From: Burkholderia sp. SRS-46
GTDB taxonomy: Bacteria > Pseudomonadota > Gammaproteobacteria > Burkholderiales > Burkholderiaceae
Direction of reading: 5' to 3'
DNA: 64,000 nt
Assembly: GCF_004343775.1 (NCBI RefSeq)
Contig: NZ_PTXL01000008.1
Span: forward strand, 310,001 to 374,000
Shown here: positions 20,036-28,682 of the stretch, one piece after another
How the letters are laid out: each line of letters begins with the position of its first letter
How positions within the stretch are numbered: position 1 is the stretch's first letter
The notes under the pieces: generated by a model
Databases searched by the model: none
The model's input: the letters and a program-made list of their open reading frames with translations, nothing else
What the model was told of the DNA's origin: nothing
Translations under genes and position numbers: made by a program

Positions 20036-21904
20036 TCAGATCTCGTCGAGCCGGCGGCCCGCCAGCGCGCGCTTGATGCTCTTGTCCATCCGGCGCGCGG
20101 CGAATTCGTCGGTGCCTTCGGCCAGCGCCTTGGTCGCCGCCTCGATCGCGTCCGTGTCGTCGCCCTGCGCGACCGTGCGCAGCGCCGCGACACTCGCATC
20201 GACTTGCGCGCGCTCCGCCGCATCGAGCAGTTCGCCGTCGGCAGCAAGCGCCGCGTCCGTCGCCTCGAGCATCCGCTCCGCCTCGACCTGTGCCTCGCGC
20301 AACGCGCGCGCGCGCATGTCGACCTCGGCGGTCTTGAAGCTGTCCTCGAGCATCTTCGCGATGTCGTCGTCGGCGAGGCCGTACGACGGCTTCACGACGA
20401 CCGACGCCTCGACGCCCGAATGCTGCTCGCGTGCGAACACCGACAGCAGGCCGTCCGCGTCGACCTGATAGGTCACGCGGATCCGCGCCGCGCCCGCCAC
20501 CATCGGCGGGATGCCGCGCAGCTCGAAGCGCGCGAGCGACCGGCAGTCGGCGACGAGCTCACGTTCGCCCTGCACGACGTGGATCGCCATCGCGGTCTGG
20601 CCGTCCTTGAAGGTCGTGAATTCCTGCGCGCGCGCGATCGGAATCGTCGAATTGCGCGGGATGATCTTCTCGACGAGGCCACCCATCGTCTCGACGCCGA
20701 GCGACAGCGGGATCACGTCGAGCAGCAGCCAGTCGTCGCCGCTGCCGCGGTTGCCGGCCAGCAGGTCGGCCTGGATCGCCGCGCCGAGCGCGACCACCTG
20801 GTCCGGATCCAGATTGACGAGCGGCGGCTGGCCGAAATGCTTCGCGACGGCGTCGCGAATCACCGGCATGCGCGTCGCGCCGCCGACCAGCACCACGCCC
20901 TTGATGTCGGCCGGCGCGACCTGCGCGTCGCGCAGCGCCTTGCGGGTCGGCGTCAGCGTGCGCTGCACGAGCGGCTCGACCAGCGCGGCGAAGGCGTCGT
21001 GCGTGACCGTCTGCGCAAGCGTCGCGCCGGTCGACAGCGTGACGTCGAGCGACGCCTGCGGCGCCGCCGACAGCGCTTCCTTCAGCACGCGCACACGGTC
21101 GAGCAACAGGCGCACGTCTTCGGGCGCGAGGGTGCTCGCGTCGATGCCGGCCTGCGCGAGCACATGGCCGAACAGCGCGTGATCGAAATCGTCGCCGCCG
21201 AGCGCCGAGTCGCCGCCCGCGGCGAGCACTTCGAACACGCCCTTCGTCAGTTTCAGGATCGACAGGTCGAACGTGCCGCCGCCGAGGTCATACACCGCGT
21301 ACAGGCCTTCCGCCGCGTTATCGAGGCCGTAGGCGATCGCGGCCGCGGTCGGCTCGTTCAGCAGGCGCAGCACGTTCAGGCCGGCGAGCCGCGCGGCGTC
21401 CTTGGTCGCCTGGCGCTGCGCGTCGTCGAAATAGGCGGGCACCGTGATCACCGCGCCGACCAGGTCGTCGCCGAGCGTGTCTTCCGCGCGCTGGCGAAGC
21501 GTCGCGAGGATCTCGGCCGACACCTCGACCGGGCTCTTCACGCCGTCGACGGTGCGGATCTGCACCATGCCCGGCGCGTCGACGAAATCGTACGGCGCGT
21601 TCGCAGCGCCTTCGACCTCCGCCTTGCCGCGGCCCATGAAGCGCTTGACCGACACGATCGTGTTGCGCGGATCGGTCGCGGCCTGTTCCTTCGCATCGTG
21701 GCCGATGCGGCGGCCGCCCTTCTCCAGGTAACGCACCACCGACGGCAGCAGCATGCGGCCTGCGTCGTCCGGCAGCACTTCCGGCACGCTGTTGCGCACG
21801 GCCGCGACGAGCGAATTCGTCGTGCCGAGGTCGATCCCGACGGCGAGCCGCCGCTGGTGCGGCGCCGGCGCCATGCCCGGTTCGGAAATTTGCAGTAATG
21901 CCAT
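20036..21904 (-). CDS. hscA: Fe-S chaperone HscA (Hsp70 family)
   Basis: 622 residues. The ATPase domain opens VGIDLGTTNSLVA and contains DLGGGTFDLSIL and VLVGGATRMP; a substrate-binding domain follows (SLGVETMGGL, NSTIPIARAQEF). HscA, with the J-protein HscB, binds the LPPVK motif of IscU to drive cluster transfer. IscU in this operon does contain that motif (LALPPVKIHC), so the partners match. Lies 55 bases after hscB; full length for the family. Confidence 0.97.
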   Translation of the reverse strand: MALLQISEPGMAPAPHQRRLAVGIDLGTTNSLVAAVRNSVPEVLPDDAGRMLLPSVVRYLEKGGRRIGHDAKEQAATDPRNTIVSVKRFMGRGKAEVEGAANAPYDFVDAPGMVQIRTVDGVKSPVEVSAEILATLRQRAEDTLGDDLVGAVITVPAYFDDAQRQATKDAARLAGLNVLRLLNEPTAAAIAYGLDNAAEGLYAVYDLGGGTFDLSILKLTKGVFEVLAAGGDSALGGDDFDHALFGHVLAQAGIDASTLAPEDVRLLLDRVRVLKEALSAAPQASLDVTLSTGATLAQTVTHDAFAALVEPLVQRTLTPTRKALRDAQVAPADIKGVVLVGGATRMPVIRDAVAKHFGQPPLVNLDPDQVVALGAAIQADLLAGNRGSGDDWLLLDVIPLSLGVETMGGLVEKIIPRNSTIPIARAQEFTTFKDGQTAMAIHVVQGERELVADCRSLARFELRGIPPMVAGAARIRVTYQVDADGLLSVFAREQHSGVEASVVVKPSYGLADDDIAKMLEDSFKTAEVDMRARALREAQVEAERMLEATDAALAADGELLDAAERAQVDASVAALRTVAQGDDTDAIEAATKALAEGTDEFAARRMDKSIKRALAGRRLDEI

Positions 21905-21959
21905 CTTGGTTCGTTCGGGCGCTCAGGCCCGTTTGCTGCGCATGCCGCGAGGCATGCGG

Positions 21960-22487
21960 TTAATGTTCGAGACGCTCGATCTGCGCGCTCACTTCCGACG
22001 CGACCCGCTCGATGAACATCAGCTGGCGCACCGCCTCCGCGGCGGCCTGGTCGGCGCCGCTGTCGAGCAGCGTGCCGAGGCGCGCGAGCCGCGCGCGCTT
22101 CTCGTCGCGCAGTTCGGCCAGCAGCGCGTCGAGCGCATCGACGTTGCGCGCCGCGGCGGCATCCTCGATGCCTTCGCGCCACTCCATCTGCTGCATCAGG
22201 AACGCCGGCTCCATCGCGGTGTTGTTCTCCGCACCGATATCCACGCCGCGCAGCGACAGCAGGTAGGTCGCCCGCTTCAGCGGATCGCGCAGCGTCCGGT
22301 ATGCCTCGTTCGCACGGGTCGCCCATTGCATCGCGATGCGCTTCTGCGCGTCGCCGGCCGCCGCGAAGCGGTCCGGATGCACCTGCGTCTGCACCGTCCG
22401 GTACGCGGTGTCGAGCGCCGCGTCGTCGAGCGCGAATTGCGCCGGCAGGTGGAACAGGTCGAAGTGGCTGTCTTTCAGCGAGACCAT
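21960..22487 (-). CDS. hscB: Fe-S co-chaperone HscB (J protein)
   Basis: 175 residues starting MVSLKDSHFDLFHLPAQF. The N-terminal J domain holds the HPD motif (TQVHPDRFAAAG) that stimulates HscA; the C-terminal half is the IscU-binding three-helix domain. The open frame runs 26 codons further upstream without family similarity, so I chose 22487. Lies between iscA and hscA in the standard order. Confidence 0.95.
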   Translation of the reverse strand: MVSLKDSHFDLFHLPAQFALDDAALDTAYRTVQTQVHPDRFAAAGDAQKRIAMQWATRANEAYRTLRDPLKRATYLLSLRGVDIGAENNTAMEPAFLMQQMEWREGIEDAAAARNVDALDALLAELRDEKRARLARLGTLLDSGADQAAAEAVRQLMFIERVASEVSAQIERLEH

Positions 22488-22578
22488 CGTCGCGTTCAAT
22501 CCCAATTCGTCGCGCGGCGAACGCCGCGCATTAAAAAGGCGGCCTGTGCCGCCTCTTGCCCGCATCGCGCGGAACCCG

Positions 22579-22902
22579 TCAAACGCGGAACGATTCGCCG
22601 CAGCCGCATTCGTCCTTCACGTTCGGGTTGTTGAACTTGAACCCCTCGTTCAGGCCTTCGCGCGCGAAATCCAGCTCGGTGCCGTCGATGTACGCGAGGC
22701 TCTTCGGATCGACGACGACCTTCACGCCATGGCTCTCGAACACCTGATCCTCGGCCGCGAGGTCATCGACATACTCGAGCTTGTACGCGAGGCCGGAACA
22801 CCCGGTCGTGCGAACGCCGAGCCGCAGGCCCAGCCCCTTGCCGCGCCGGACCAGGTACTTCTGGACGTGCTGCGCTGCTTTTTCGGTCAGTGTAATTGCC
22901 AT
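22579..22902 (-). CDS. iscA: A-type Fe-S carrier IscA
   Basis: 107 residues from MAITLTEKAAQHV. The three A-type cysteines are present: TGCSGLAYK and the C-terminal DECGCGESFRV. IscA carries clusters or iron to target proteins. The ATG at 22902 follows AAGGAC at a good distance; an upstream in-frame Met is less likely. Complete and in the normal position after iscU. Confidence 0.96.
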   Translation of the reverse strand: MAITLTEKAAQHVQKYLVRRGKGLGLRLGVRTTGCSGLAYKLEYVDDLAAEDQVFESHGVKVVVDPKSLAYIDGTELDFAREGLNEGFKFNNPNVKDECGCGESFRV

Positions 22903-22967
22903 GATGTCCTTGCCGCGGCGCATCGATCGCGATGCGCCGCGCTCCAGCTAAGTCGCTCGATGCCCGC

Positions 22968-23375
22968 TCAGGCTGCTGCCTGATCGCCTTCCGCGCCGTC
23001 GTGGCGCTTCTTGTAGTCGGCCACCGCCGCCTTGATCGCATCTTCCGCGAGGATCGAACAGTGGATCTTCACCGGCGGCAGCGCCAGCTCTTCCGCGATC
23101 TGCGTGTTCTTGATCGCGAGCGCCTCGTCGAGCGTCTTGCCCTTCACCCACTCGGTCACGAGCGAGCTCGACGCGATCGCCGAGCCGCAACCGTAGGTCT
23201 TGAACTTTGCGTCCTCGATCAGGCCGTCCGCGCCCACGCGGATCTGCAGCTTCATCACGTCGCCGCAGGCCGGCGCGCCGACCATGCCGGTGCCGACTGC
23301 GTCGTCGTCCTTCGCGAACGAGCCGACGTTGCGCGGGTTTTCGTAGTGATCCAGAACCTTGTTGCTGTAAGACAT
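22968..23375 (-). CDS. iscU: Fe-S scaffold IscU
   Basis: 135 residues. The three cluster cysteines are in GAPACGDVMKLQI, KTYGCGSAIASS and HCSILAEDA, and the Asp after the first Cys (CGD) is present. LPPVK just before the third Cys is the HscA-binding motif. It is the platform on which IscS-derived sulfur and iron are assembled. Lies 58 bases after iscS. Confidence 0.97.
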   Translation of the reverse strand: MSYSNKVLDHYENPRNVGSFAKDDDAVGTGMVGAPACGDVMKLQIRVGADGLIEDAKFKTYGCGSAIASSSLVTEWVKGKTLDEALAIKNTQIAEELALPPVKIHCSILAEDAIKAAVADYKKRHDGAEGDQAAA

Positions 23376-23433
23376 GACTCAGACTCCTTGACTCGTTACG
23401 TCTGCGTGCGCCAATCCGCCCGCGAATGTGTTT

Positions 23434-24657
23434 TTAGTGCGCGGCCCATTCGATCGTCGACAGATCGATGCCTTCCTGGTGCATTTCCCAAAGCGGCGAC
23501 AGTTCTCGCAGCTTGGCAATCTTGCTGTTCAGCAGATTGACCACGAAATCCACCTCCTGCTCCGTCGTGAAACGGCCGACCGTGAAGCGGATCGAGCTGT
23601 GCGCGAGCTCGTCGTTGCGGCCGAGCGCACGCAGCACGTACGACGGCTCCAGCGACGCCGACGTGCACGCGGAGCCCGACGACACCGCGACGTCCTTGAT
23701 CGCCATGATCAGCGATTCGCCTTCGACGAAGTTGAAGCTGATGTTCAGGTTGTGCGGAATGCGATGCTCCATGTCACCGTTCACATACGTTTCCTCGATC
23801 TGCGACAGGCCGCGCAGCAGCTTGTCGCGCAGCATGCGGATCCGCTCGTTCTCGGTCGCCATTTCTTCCTTGGCGATGCGGAACGCTTCGCCCATGCCGA
23901 CGATCTGGTGCGTCGGCAGCGTGCCCGAACGCATGCCGCGCTCGTGGCCGCCGCCGTGCATCTGCGCCTCGATGCGCACGCGCGGCTTGCGGCGCACGTA
24001 CAGCGCGCCGATGCCCTTCGGGCCGTAGGTCTTGTGCGCCGAGAACGACATCAGGTCGACCTTCAGCTTCGCGAGGTCGATCACGACCTTTCCGGTCGAT
24101 TGCGCGGCGTCGACGTGGAACACGATGCCCTTCTCGCGGCAGATCTCGCCGATCGACTCGATGTCCTGGATCACGCCGATCTCGTTGTTGACGTGCATCA
24201 CCGACACGAGGATCGTGTCCGGGCGCAGCGCCGCCTTGAACGCGTCGAGATCGACCAGGCCGTTGTCCTTCACATCGAGGTACGTGACTTCGAAGCCGTC
24301 GCGCTCGAGCTCGCGGCAGGTGTCGAGCACGGCCTTGTGCTCGGTCTTCACCGTGATGATGTGCTTGCCCTTGCCCTTGTAGAAGTTCGCGGCGCCCTTG
24401 ATCGCAAGGTTGTCCGACTCGGTCGCGCCGGAGGTCCAGATGATCTCGCGCGGATCGGCGTTCACGAGCGCGGCCACCTGTTCGCGCGCCTCTTCGACGG
24501 CGCGCTCCGCATCCCAGCCGTACGCGTGACTGCGCGATGCCGGGTTGCCGAACTGCTCGCGCAGGTACGGCACCATCTTGTCGACCACGCGCGGATCGAC
24601 CGGCGTCGTCGCGCTGTAATCCATGTAGATGGGCAGGTGGAGAGTCTCTTGGGTCAT
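23434..24657 (-). CDS. iscS: Cysteine desulfurase IscS
   Basis: 407 residues, group I NifS/IscS. The PLP lysine is in SFSAHKTYGPKG, the cofactor-contact His in TVKTEHKAVLD, and the mobile-loop catalytic Cys in SSGSACTSASLEPS. The end SPLWEMHQEGIDL is typical of IscS and contacts IscU. It takes sulfur from cysteine for Fe-S clusters, tRNA thiolation and other uses. Second gene of the operon, after iscR. Confidence 0.98.
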   Translation of the reverse strand: MTQETLHLPIYMDYSATTPVDPRVVDKMVPYLREQFGNPASRSHAYGWDAERAVEEAREQVAALVNADPREIIWTSGATESDNLAIKGAANFYKGKGKHIITVKTEHKAVLDTCRELERDGFEVTYLDVKDNGLVDLDAFKAALRPDTILVSVMHVNNEIGVIQDIESIGEICREKGIVFHVDAAQSTGKVVIDLAKLKVDLMSFSAHKTYGPKGIGALYVRRKPRVRIEAQMHGGGHERGMRSGTLPTHQIVGMGEAFRIAKEEMATENERIRMLRDKLLRGLSQIEETYVNGDMEHRIPHNLNISFNFVEGESLIMAIKDVAVSSGSACTSASLEPSYVLRALGRNDELAHSSIRFTVGRFTTEQEVDFVVNLLNSKIAKLRELSPLWEMHQEGIDLSTIEWAAH

Positions 24658-24724
24658 CTGTCGCTCCGGGTATTCTGTGCAGGGACTATGTGCGTTGTAG
24701 GGTCTCGGCGGGCCGCGTCAGCGG

Positions 24725-25264
24725 TCACGAGCTCGCGATGTTGAACACCGAATTCGGGCCGAGCGGCATCGTGCGCACCGGCTCGGCTGGCGCGGCGACG
24801 GGCTCCGGCGCGCGCCGGTCGCGCAGCACCGCGGGCGCGCCTTCTCGCGCGCGCTGCTGATCGACGAGATCCTGCAGCGACACCGAATCGAGGTATTCGA
24901 CCATTTTCTGGTTGAGGGTCGCCCACAGCTCGTGCGTCATGCAGTGGCCGTCGAGCTGCTTCGAGCCGTCGCACGTGCCCTTGCCGCCGCACTGCGTCGC
25001 GTCGAGCGGTTCGTCGACGGCAATGATGATGTCGGCGACGGTGACGTCCTGCGCGCGGCGCGCGAGGTTGTACCCGCCGCCGGGTCCGCGCACGGACTCG
25101 ACGATTTCATGCCTGCGCAGCTTGCCGAACAGCTGTTCGAGGTACGAGAGCGAAATCCGCTGGCGCTGGCTGATGCCTGCAAGCGTCACCGGGCCCTGCT
25201 CCTGGCGCAGTGCCAAGTCAATCATCGCCGTGACGGCGAAACGGCCTTTGGTGGTGAGTCTCAT
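24725..25264 (-). CDS. iscR: Fe-S cluster regulator IscR
   Basis: 179 residues, Rrf2 family. The N-terminal winged helix starts MRLTTKGRFAVTAMIDLA; the three cluster cysteines lie in CGGKGTC...GHC (about residues 92-104). A 60-residue C-terminal tail is poorly conserved. With a [2Fe-2S] cluster IscR represses the isc operon at type 1 sites; as apoprotein it controls type 2 sites. Two type 1-like sites overlap the promoter in front of this gene. First gene of iscRSUA-hscBA-fdx-iscX. Confidence 0.97.
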   Translation of the reverse strand: MRLTTKGRFAVTAMIDLALRQEQGPVTLAGISQRQRISLSYLEQLFGKLRRHEIVESVRGPGGGYNLARRAQDVTVADIIIAVDEPLDATQCGGKGTCDGSKQLDGHCMTHELWATLNQKMVEYLDSVSLQDLVDQQRAREGAPAVLRDRRAPEPVAAPAEPVRTMPLGPNSVFNIASS

Positions 25265-25281
25265 GGTGTCTAGGGGACTGC

Positions 25282-25306
25282 AATCTTGACGATTTTGGTC
25301 AAGTAT
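25282..25306. promoter_or_regulatory. IscR type 1-like operator, proximal to iscR
   Basis: A 25-base imperfect palindrome. Read on the minus strand it is ATACTTGACC, five A/T-rich central bases, then GTCAAGATT-type sequence. This fits the E. coli type 1 consensus (ATA-YYGAC core and its inverse). It overlaps the -10 TATACT (25302-25307) and the likely transcription start, so a bound protein would block transcription. Confidence 0.75.
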
Positions 25307-25329
25307 AAATATTTGACGTTTTTAGTCAA
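25302..25329 (-). promoter_or_regulatory. isc operon promoter
   Basis: On the minus strand TTGACT (25324-25329) and TATACT (25302-25307) are separated by 16 bases, near-perfect sigma-70 elements. The start of transcription would be near 25295, about 30 bases before the iscR ATG. Both hexamers lie inside the two IscR-like palindromes. Confidence 0.8.
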
Positions 25330-25333
25330 GTAT
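25309..25333. promoter_or_regulatory. IscR type 1-like operator, distal
   Basis: Second 25-base palindrome, ATACTTGACT with GTCAAATAT on the other side (minus-strand reading). It starts three bases after the proximal site, so the two are centred 27 bases apart, and it covers the -35 hexamer. Confidence 0.75.
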
Positions 25334-25384
25334 CCATGCCATTGACAGGGTATTCGCAAAGCAACTAACGAAAACCTCGGGACG

Positions 25385-25867
25385 TCAGCGCGGCACGCGC
25401 CGGCGCAGCGTGTCGAGCAGGCCGCGGCACGCGGCCTCGCACTGGTCGAGTACTTGCTCGAAGCACTGCGTGCCGCCGAAATAAGGGTCGGCGACCTCGG
25501 ATTCCGTCGCACCGGGCTCGAATGCCATCAGCAGCCGCACCTTGCCTCGGTGCTCGGCGGGGCAACGGCGGCGCAGTTCCGCGAGATTCGCGTCGTCCAT
25601 CGCGAGCAGCAGGTCGAAACGCTCGAAATCCGCCGCGCTCACCTGCCGCGCGCGCAGCGCCGACAGGTCGTAGCCGCGCATGCGCGCCGCCGCCTGTGCC
25701 CGGCTGTCGGGCGCCTCGCCGACATGCCAGTCGCCGGTGCCCGCCGAATCGACGTCGATCCGGTCGGCCAGCCCGGCCGCTTCCACCTGATGGCGCATCA
25801 CGCCCTCGGCGGTGGGAGAACGGCAGATGTTGCCGAGACAGACGAAACAGATCGCAACGCGGGTCAT
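25385..25867 (-). CDS. Low-molecular-weight protein-tyrosine phosphatase
   Basis: 160 residues from MTRVAICFVCLGNICRSP. The P-loop CLGNICRS matches CX5R(S/T) with the catalytic Cys near residue 10, and DPYFGG near the end carries the general-acid Asp. The open frame has 19 more upstream codons without family similarity. Such phosphatases act on tyrosine kinases of capsule and exopolysaccharide systems or on small molecules; no such cluster is next door, so the substrate is open. It lies between iscR and a tiny secreted/membrane protein gene. Confidence 0.93.
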   Translation of the reverse strand: MTRVAICFVCLGNICRSPTAEGVMRHQVEAAGLADRIDVDSAGTGDWHVGEAPDSRAQAAARMRGYDLSALRARQVSAADFERFDLLLAMDDANLAELRRRCPAEHRGKVRLLMAFEPGATESEVADPYFGGTQCFEQVLDQCEAACRGLLDTLRRRVPR

Positions 25868-25969
25868 CGCACTACCGGAAAACCGCGGCGAGCCGCGAAA
25901 TCGGGGGAACGCGCCATTATACAAAGGCGCCCGGATTCTCGCCGCCGCTCGACACGACGGCGAGCTGCC

Positions 25970-26194
25970 TTACAGCGCCTTCGGCGCGGCGAGCACGACG
26001 TCGCCGGCGGCGGGCAGCGGCCTCGCCGCGTCGCCGACCAGCCCAAACGACACGGTGCGCGCCAGCTCGGCGGATGCCTGCCTGACCTCGAGCGGCCCGC
26101 GCGATGGCGCGCCGCCGACGGCATGCAGATACGCGGCAGCCGCGAGCGGCACGATGATCGCCAACGGCCAGTACATCGATATTCTGTTTTTCAT
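25970..26194 (-). CDS. Small exported or membrane-anchored protein, unknown
   Basis: 74 residues: MKNRISMYWPLAIIVPLAAAAYLHAVGG, a basic start plus one hydrophobic segment (about residues 9-22), then a short polar/Ala-rich part ending LAAPKAL. The ribosome site AAGGAGGT is excellent and correctly spaced, which is the main reason to accept it as a gene. It lies downstream of lutB, where lutC would be expected in many lut operons, but shows no resemblance to LutC. Function unknown. Confidence 0.65.
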   Translation of the reverse strand: MKNRISMYWPLAIIVPLAAAAYLHAVGGAPSRGPLEVRQASAELARTVSFGLVGDAARPLPAAGDVVLAAPKAL

Positions 26195-26331
26195 GATGCG
26201 ACCTCCTTGACCTGATGCCCCGGAAACCCACTTCCGGGGACTACAGGGCAGATTCTATAGATCGCACCTATCGGGATAAATACGTAAATAGTGAACTCAG
26301 TGTTGCGGCCCGATGAACAGTCGCGCGGCAT

Positions 26332-27744
26332 TCAGCCGAGATGGCTGCGCGACGCCGCGTACAGCTCGCGGAACGTACGCCCGGTCGGCACCGGCAGGTC
26401 GCGCGTATCCATCCAGCCGCCCATCATCGGCAGACGCCGCAACATCCCGCCACCGCCGCCGAGCCGCTCGAGAACGCGCACCATCAGCTTCGTCGTCAGC
26501 GCATAGAGCGTCGGGCGGCGCGCGACGAAACCCCAGGCGGCGAGCGCCGCGCGTTCGCGCCAGGGTCGCAGGTGCCGCTCGACCTGCTTCTCGCGCAGCG
26601 TGCGCAGCAGGTGCGACAGCGGGATGCCGACTGGACACACGCTGTCGCACTCGCCGCACAACGTCGCCGCCTGCGGCAGGTCGAGCGTTCGCTCGAGGCC
26701 GACGTAGCTTGGCGTCAGCACCGAGCCCATCGGCCCCGGATAGACCCAGCCATACGTGTGGCCGCCGACCTTCTGGTAGACCGGGCAATGGTTCATGCAC
26801 GCGCCGCAGCGGATGCAGCGCAGCATCTCCTGGAACTCGCCGCCGATCAGCCCGGTGCGGCCGCCGTCGACGAGCACCACGTACATGTGCTCGGGGCCGT
26901 CCTCGTCGCCGGGCCGGCGCGGGCCGGTGAGCAGCGAGAAGTAGTTCGAGGTCTTCTGGCCGGTGGCCGAGCGCGGCAGCAGGCGCATCGCGGTCGACAG
27001 ATCCTCGAGCGTCGGCAGCACCTTCTCGATGCCGGTCACCGCGACGTGCACGCGCGGCATCACCGTGCACATGCCCTCGTTGCCCTCGTTCGTCACGAGC
27101 ACGACCGAGCCCGTCTCGGCGATCACGAAGTTGCCGCCCGTCACGCCCATGTCGGCCGACAGGAAATGCGGACGCAGCATCTCGCGCGCCTCGCGCGTCA
27201 TCTCCGGGATTTCGGTCAGCCGCTCGCGGTGGTGGGTGCGCGCGAACAGGTCGGCGATCTCGTCCTTGTCCTTGTGCACGACGGGCGCAATGATGTGGCT
27301 CGGCGGCTCGTTGTCGTTGATCTGCAGGATGTATTCGCCGAGATCCGTCTCGATCGACTGCACGCCCATCTCGCCGAGCACCGCGTTCAGGCGCATTTCC
27401 TCGGACACCATCGACTTGGTCTTGATGACCTTCTTCACGTCGTGGCGGCGCGCGATGTCGGCGACGAGGCGCGCGGCGTCGGCCGTCGACTCCGCGAACA
27501 GCACCGTCGTGCCGCGCCGCGCCGCCTCGCGCTCGAACGCCTCGAGCCACACGTCGAGGTTCTCGAGCGCGCGGTTGCGGCGTGCCTTGAGCGCCGCGCG
27601 CGTCGCCGGGAAGTCGATCTGCGTGATCGCGTCGGCGCGGGCGGACACGAATTTCGCCGACAGCTTCTTCAGGTTCTGCTGCAGGCGCTGGTCGGCAAGC
27701 TTCTGGCCGGCGCGCGCCTTGAAATGCATCGATTGGACTTGCAT
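26332..27744 (-). CDS. lutB: LutB-type iron-sulfur protein of L-lactate oxidation
   Basis: About 470 residues starting MQVQSMHFKARAGQKL. It has a LUD domain (KKVIKTKSMVSEEMRLN, VTGGNFVIAETGS) and a ferredoxin-like region with two [4Fe-4S] motifs: RCIRCGACMNHCPVY and GECDSVCPVGIPL. LutB works with LutA and LutC in flavin-independent oxidation of L-lactate to pyruvate. It follows lutA by 35 bases. The frame is open far upstream, but the region before 27744 is lutA in another frame. No lutC gene follows. Confidence 0.92.
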   Translation of the reverse strand: MQVQSMHFKARAGQKLADQRLQQNLKKLSAKFVSARADAITQIDFPATRAALKARRNRALENLDVWLEAFEREAARRGTTVLFAESTADAARLVADIARRHDVKKVIKTKSMVSEEMRLNAVLGEMGVQSIETDLGEYILQINDNEPPSHIIAPVVHKDKDEIADLFARTHHRERLTEIPEMTREAREMLRPHFLSADMGVTGGNFVIAETGSVVLVTNEGNEGMCTVMPRVHVAVTGIEKVLPTLEDLSTAMRLLPRSATGQKTSNYFSLLTGPRRPGDEDGPEHMYVVLVDGGRTGLIGGEFQEMLRCIRCGACMNHCPVYQKVGGHTYGWVYPGPMGSVLTPSYVGLERTLDLPQAATLCGECDSVCPVGIPLSHLLRTLREKQVERHLRPWRERAALAAWGFVARRPTLYALTTKLMVRVLERLGGGGGMLRRLPMMGGWMDTRDLPVPTGRTFRELYAASRSHLG

Positions 27745-27779
27745 CGCGGGATCGGGGGAAATGTGAGCGGAACCGGGCG

Positions 27780-28502
27780 TCAGACGTCGCCCGCCAGCAC
27801 CTGCGCGATGTGCAGCACGCGCGTGTCGCGGTCGCCGGTGCGGCGCAACCGCCCTTCGATGTTCAGCATGCAGCCGAGATCGCCGAGCACGACGGCGCCC
27901 GCGCCCGAGGCGCGCACGTTCGCGCATTTCTCGTCGGCGATCGCCGTGGAGATGTCGCCGTACTTGACCGCGAACGTGCCGCCGAAGCCGCAGCAGTGCT
28001 CGCAATCCTTCATCTCGGCAACCGCGACGCCGCGCTGCGCGAGCAGCGCGCGCGGCTGCGCCTTCACGCCGAGCTCGCGCAGCCCCGAGCACGAATCGTG
28101 GTACGTGACCGGCCCCGCGAACTCGCCCCGCTCGAGCGTGACCTTCGCGACGTTCGCGAGGAAGTCGGTCAGCTCGTAGACCTTCTGCTGGAACCGGGAG
28201 AAACGCCCCATCATTTCGGGATCGTCGCGGAACAGGTCGCCGTAGTGCGCGCGGATCATGCCGCCGCACGACCCCGACGGCGCAACGACGTAATCGAACT
28301 GCTCGAACTCGCGCAGCGTCTTCTCGGCGAGATCGCGCGCGAGCGCGCGGTCGCCGGAGTTGTAGGCCGGCTGGCCGCAGCAGGTCTGCGCCGGCGGCAC
28401 GATCACCTCGAAACCCGCGTCGCGGATCAGCTTGAGCGCGGAAAAACCGATCTCGGGACGCATCAGATCGACCAGACAGGTCACGAACAAACCGACTCGC
28501 AT
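27780..28502 (-). CDS. lutA: LutA-type cysteine-rich oxidoreductase subunit
   Basis: 240 residues from MRVGLFVTCLVDLMRP, with a clear AAGGAGC ribosome site. Two CCG motifs mark it: QTCCGQPAYN and EHCCGFGGTFAVKYG, each with additional cysteines (CSG, LGCMLN). These are heterodisulfide-reductase-type cluster sites. It is the GlcF/LutA-like subunit for L-lactate utilisation and heads lutA-lutB. It is divergent from an IclR regulator, which is a plausible controller of this operon. Confidence 0.92.
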   Translation of the reverse strand: MRVGLFVTCLVDLMRPEIGFSALKLIRDAGFEVIVPPAQTCCGQPAYNSGDRALARDLAEKTLREFEQFDYVVAPSGSCGGMIRAHYGDLFRDDPEMMGRFSRFQQKVYELTDFLANVAKVTLERGEFAGPVTYHDSCSGLRELGVKAQPRALLAQRGVAVAEMKDCEHCCGFGGTFAVKYGDISTAIADEKCANVRASGAGAVVLGDLGCMLNIEGRLRRTGDRDTRVLHIAQVLAGDV

Positions 28503-28682
28503 AGGCGCTCCTTCGAGAAAACGGCTCTCATTATCCGCCGTTTGTCCGGCAAGACCAACGCCGGCGCACGCAGACGATCCGCCGAAACGGATGCGAGGAC
28601 TTCCTCGAACGCCGTTCGCTTTTTTCACGATACGAGATACAATCGCCGCAATAGCGCTTGCCGCATCAACCGATTCCCCGAC

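Noticed and set aside
20021..21898. 625-codon plus-strand frame opposite hscA
   Set aside because: Antisense shadow; hscA is complete on the other strand.
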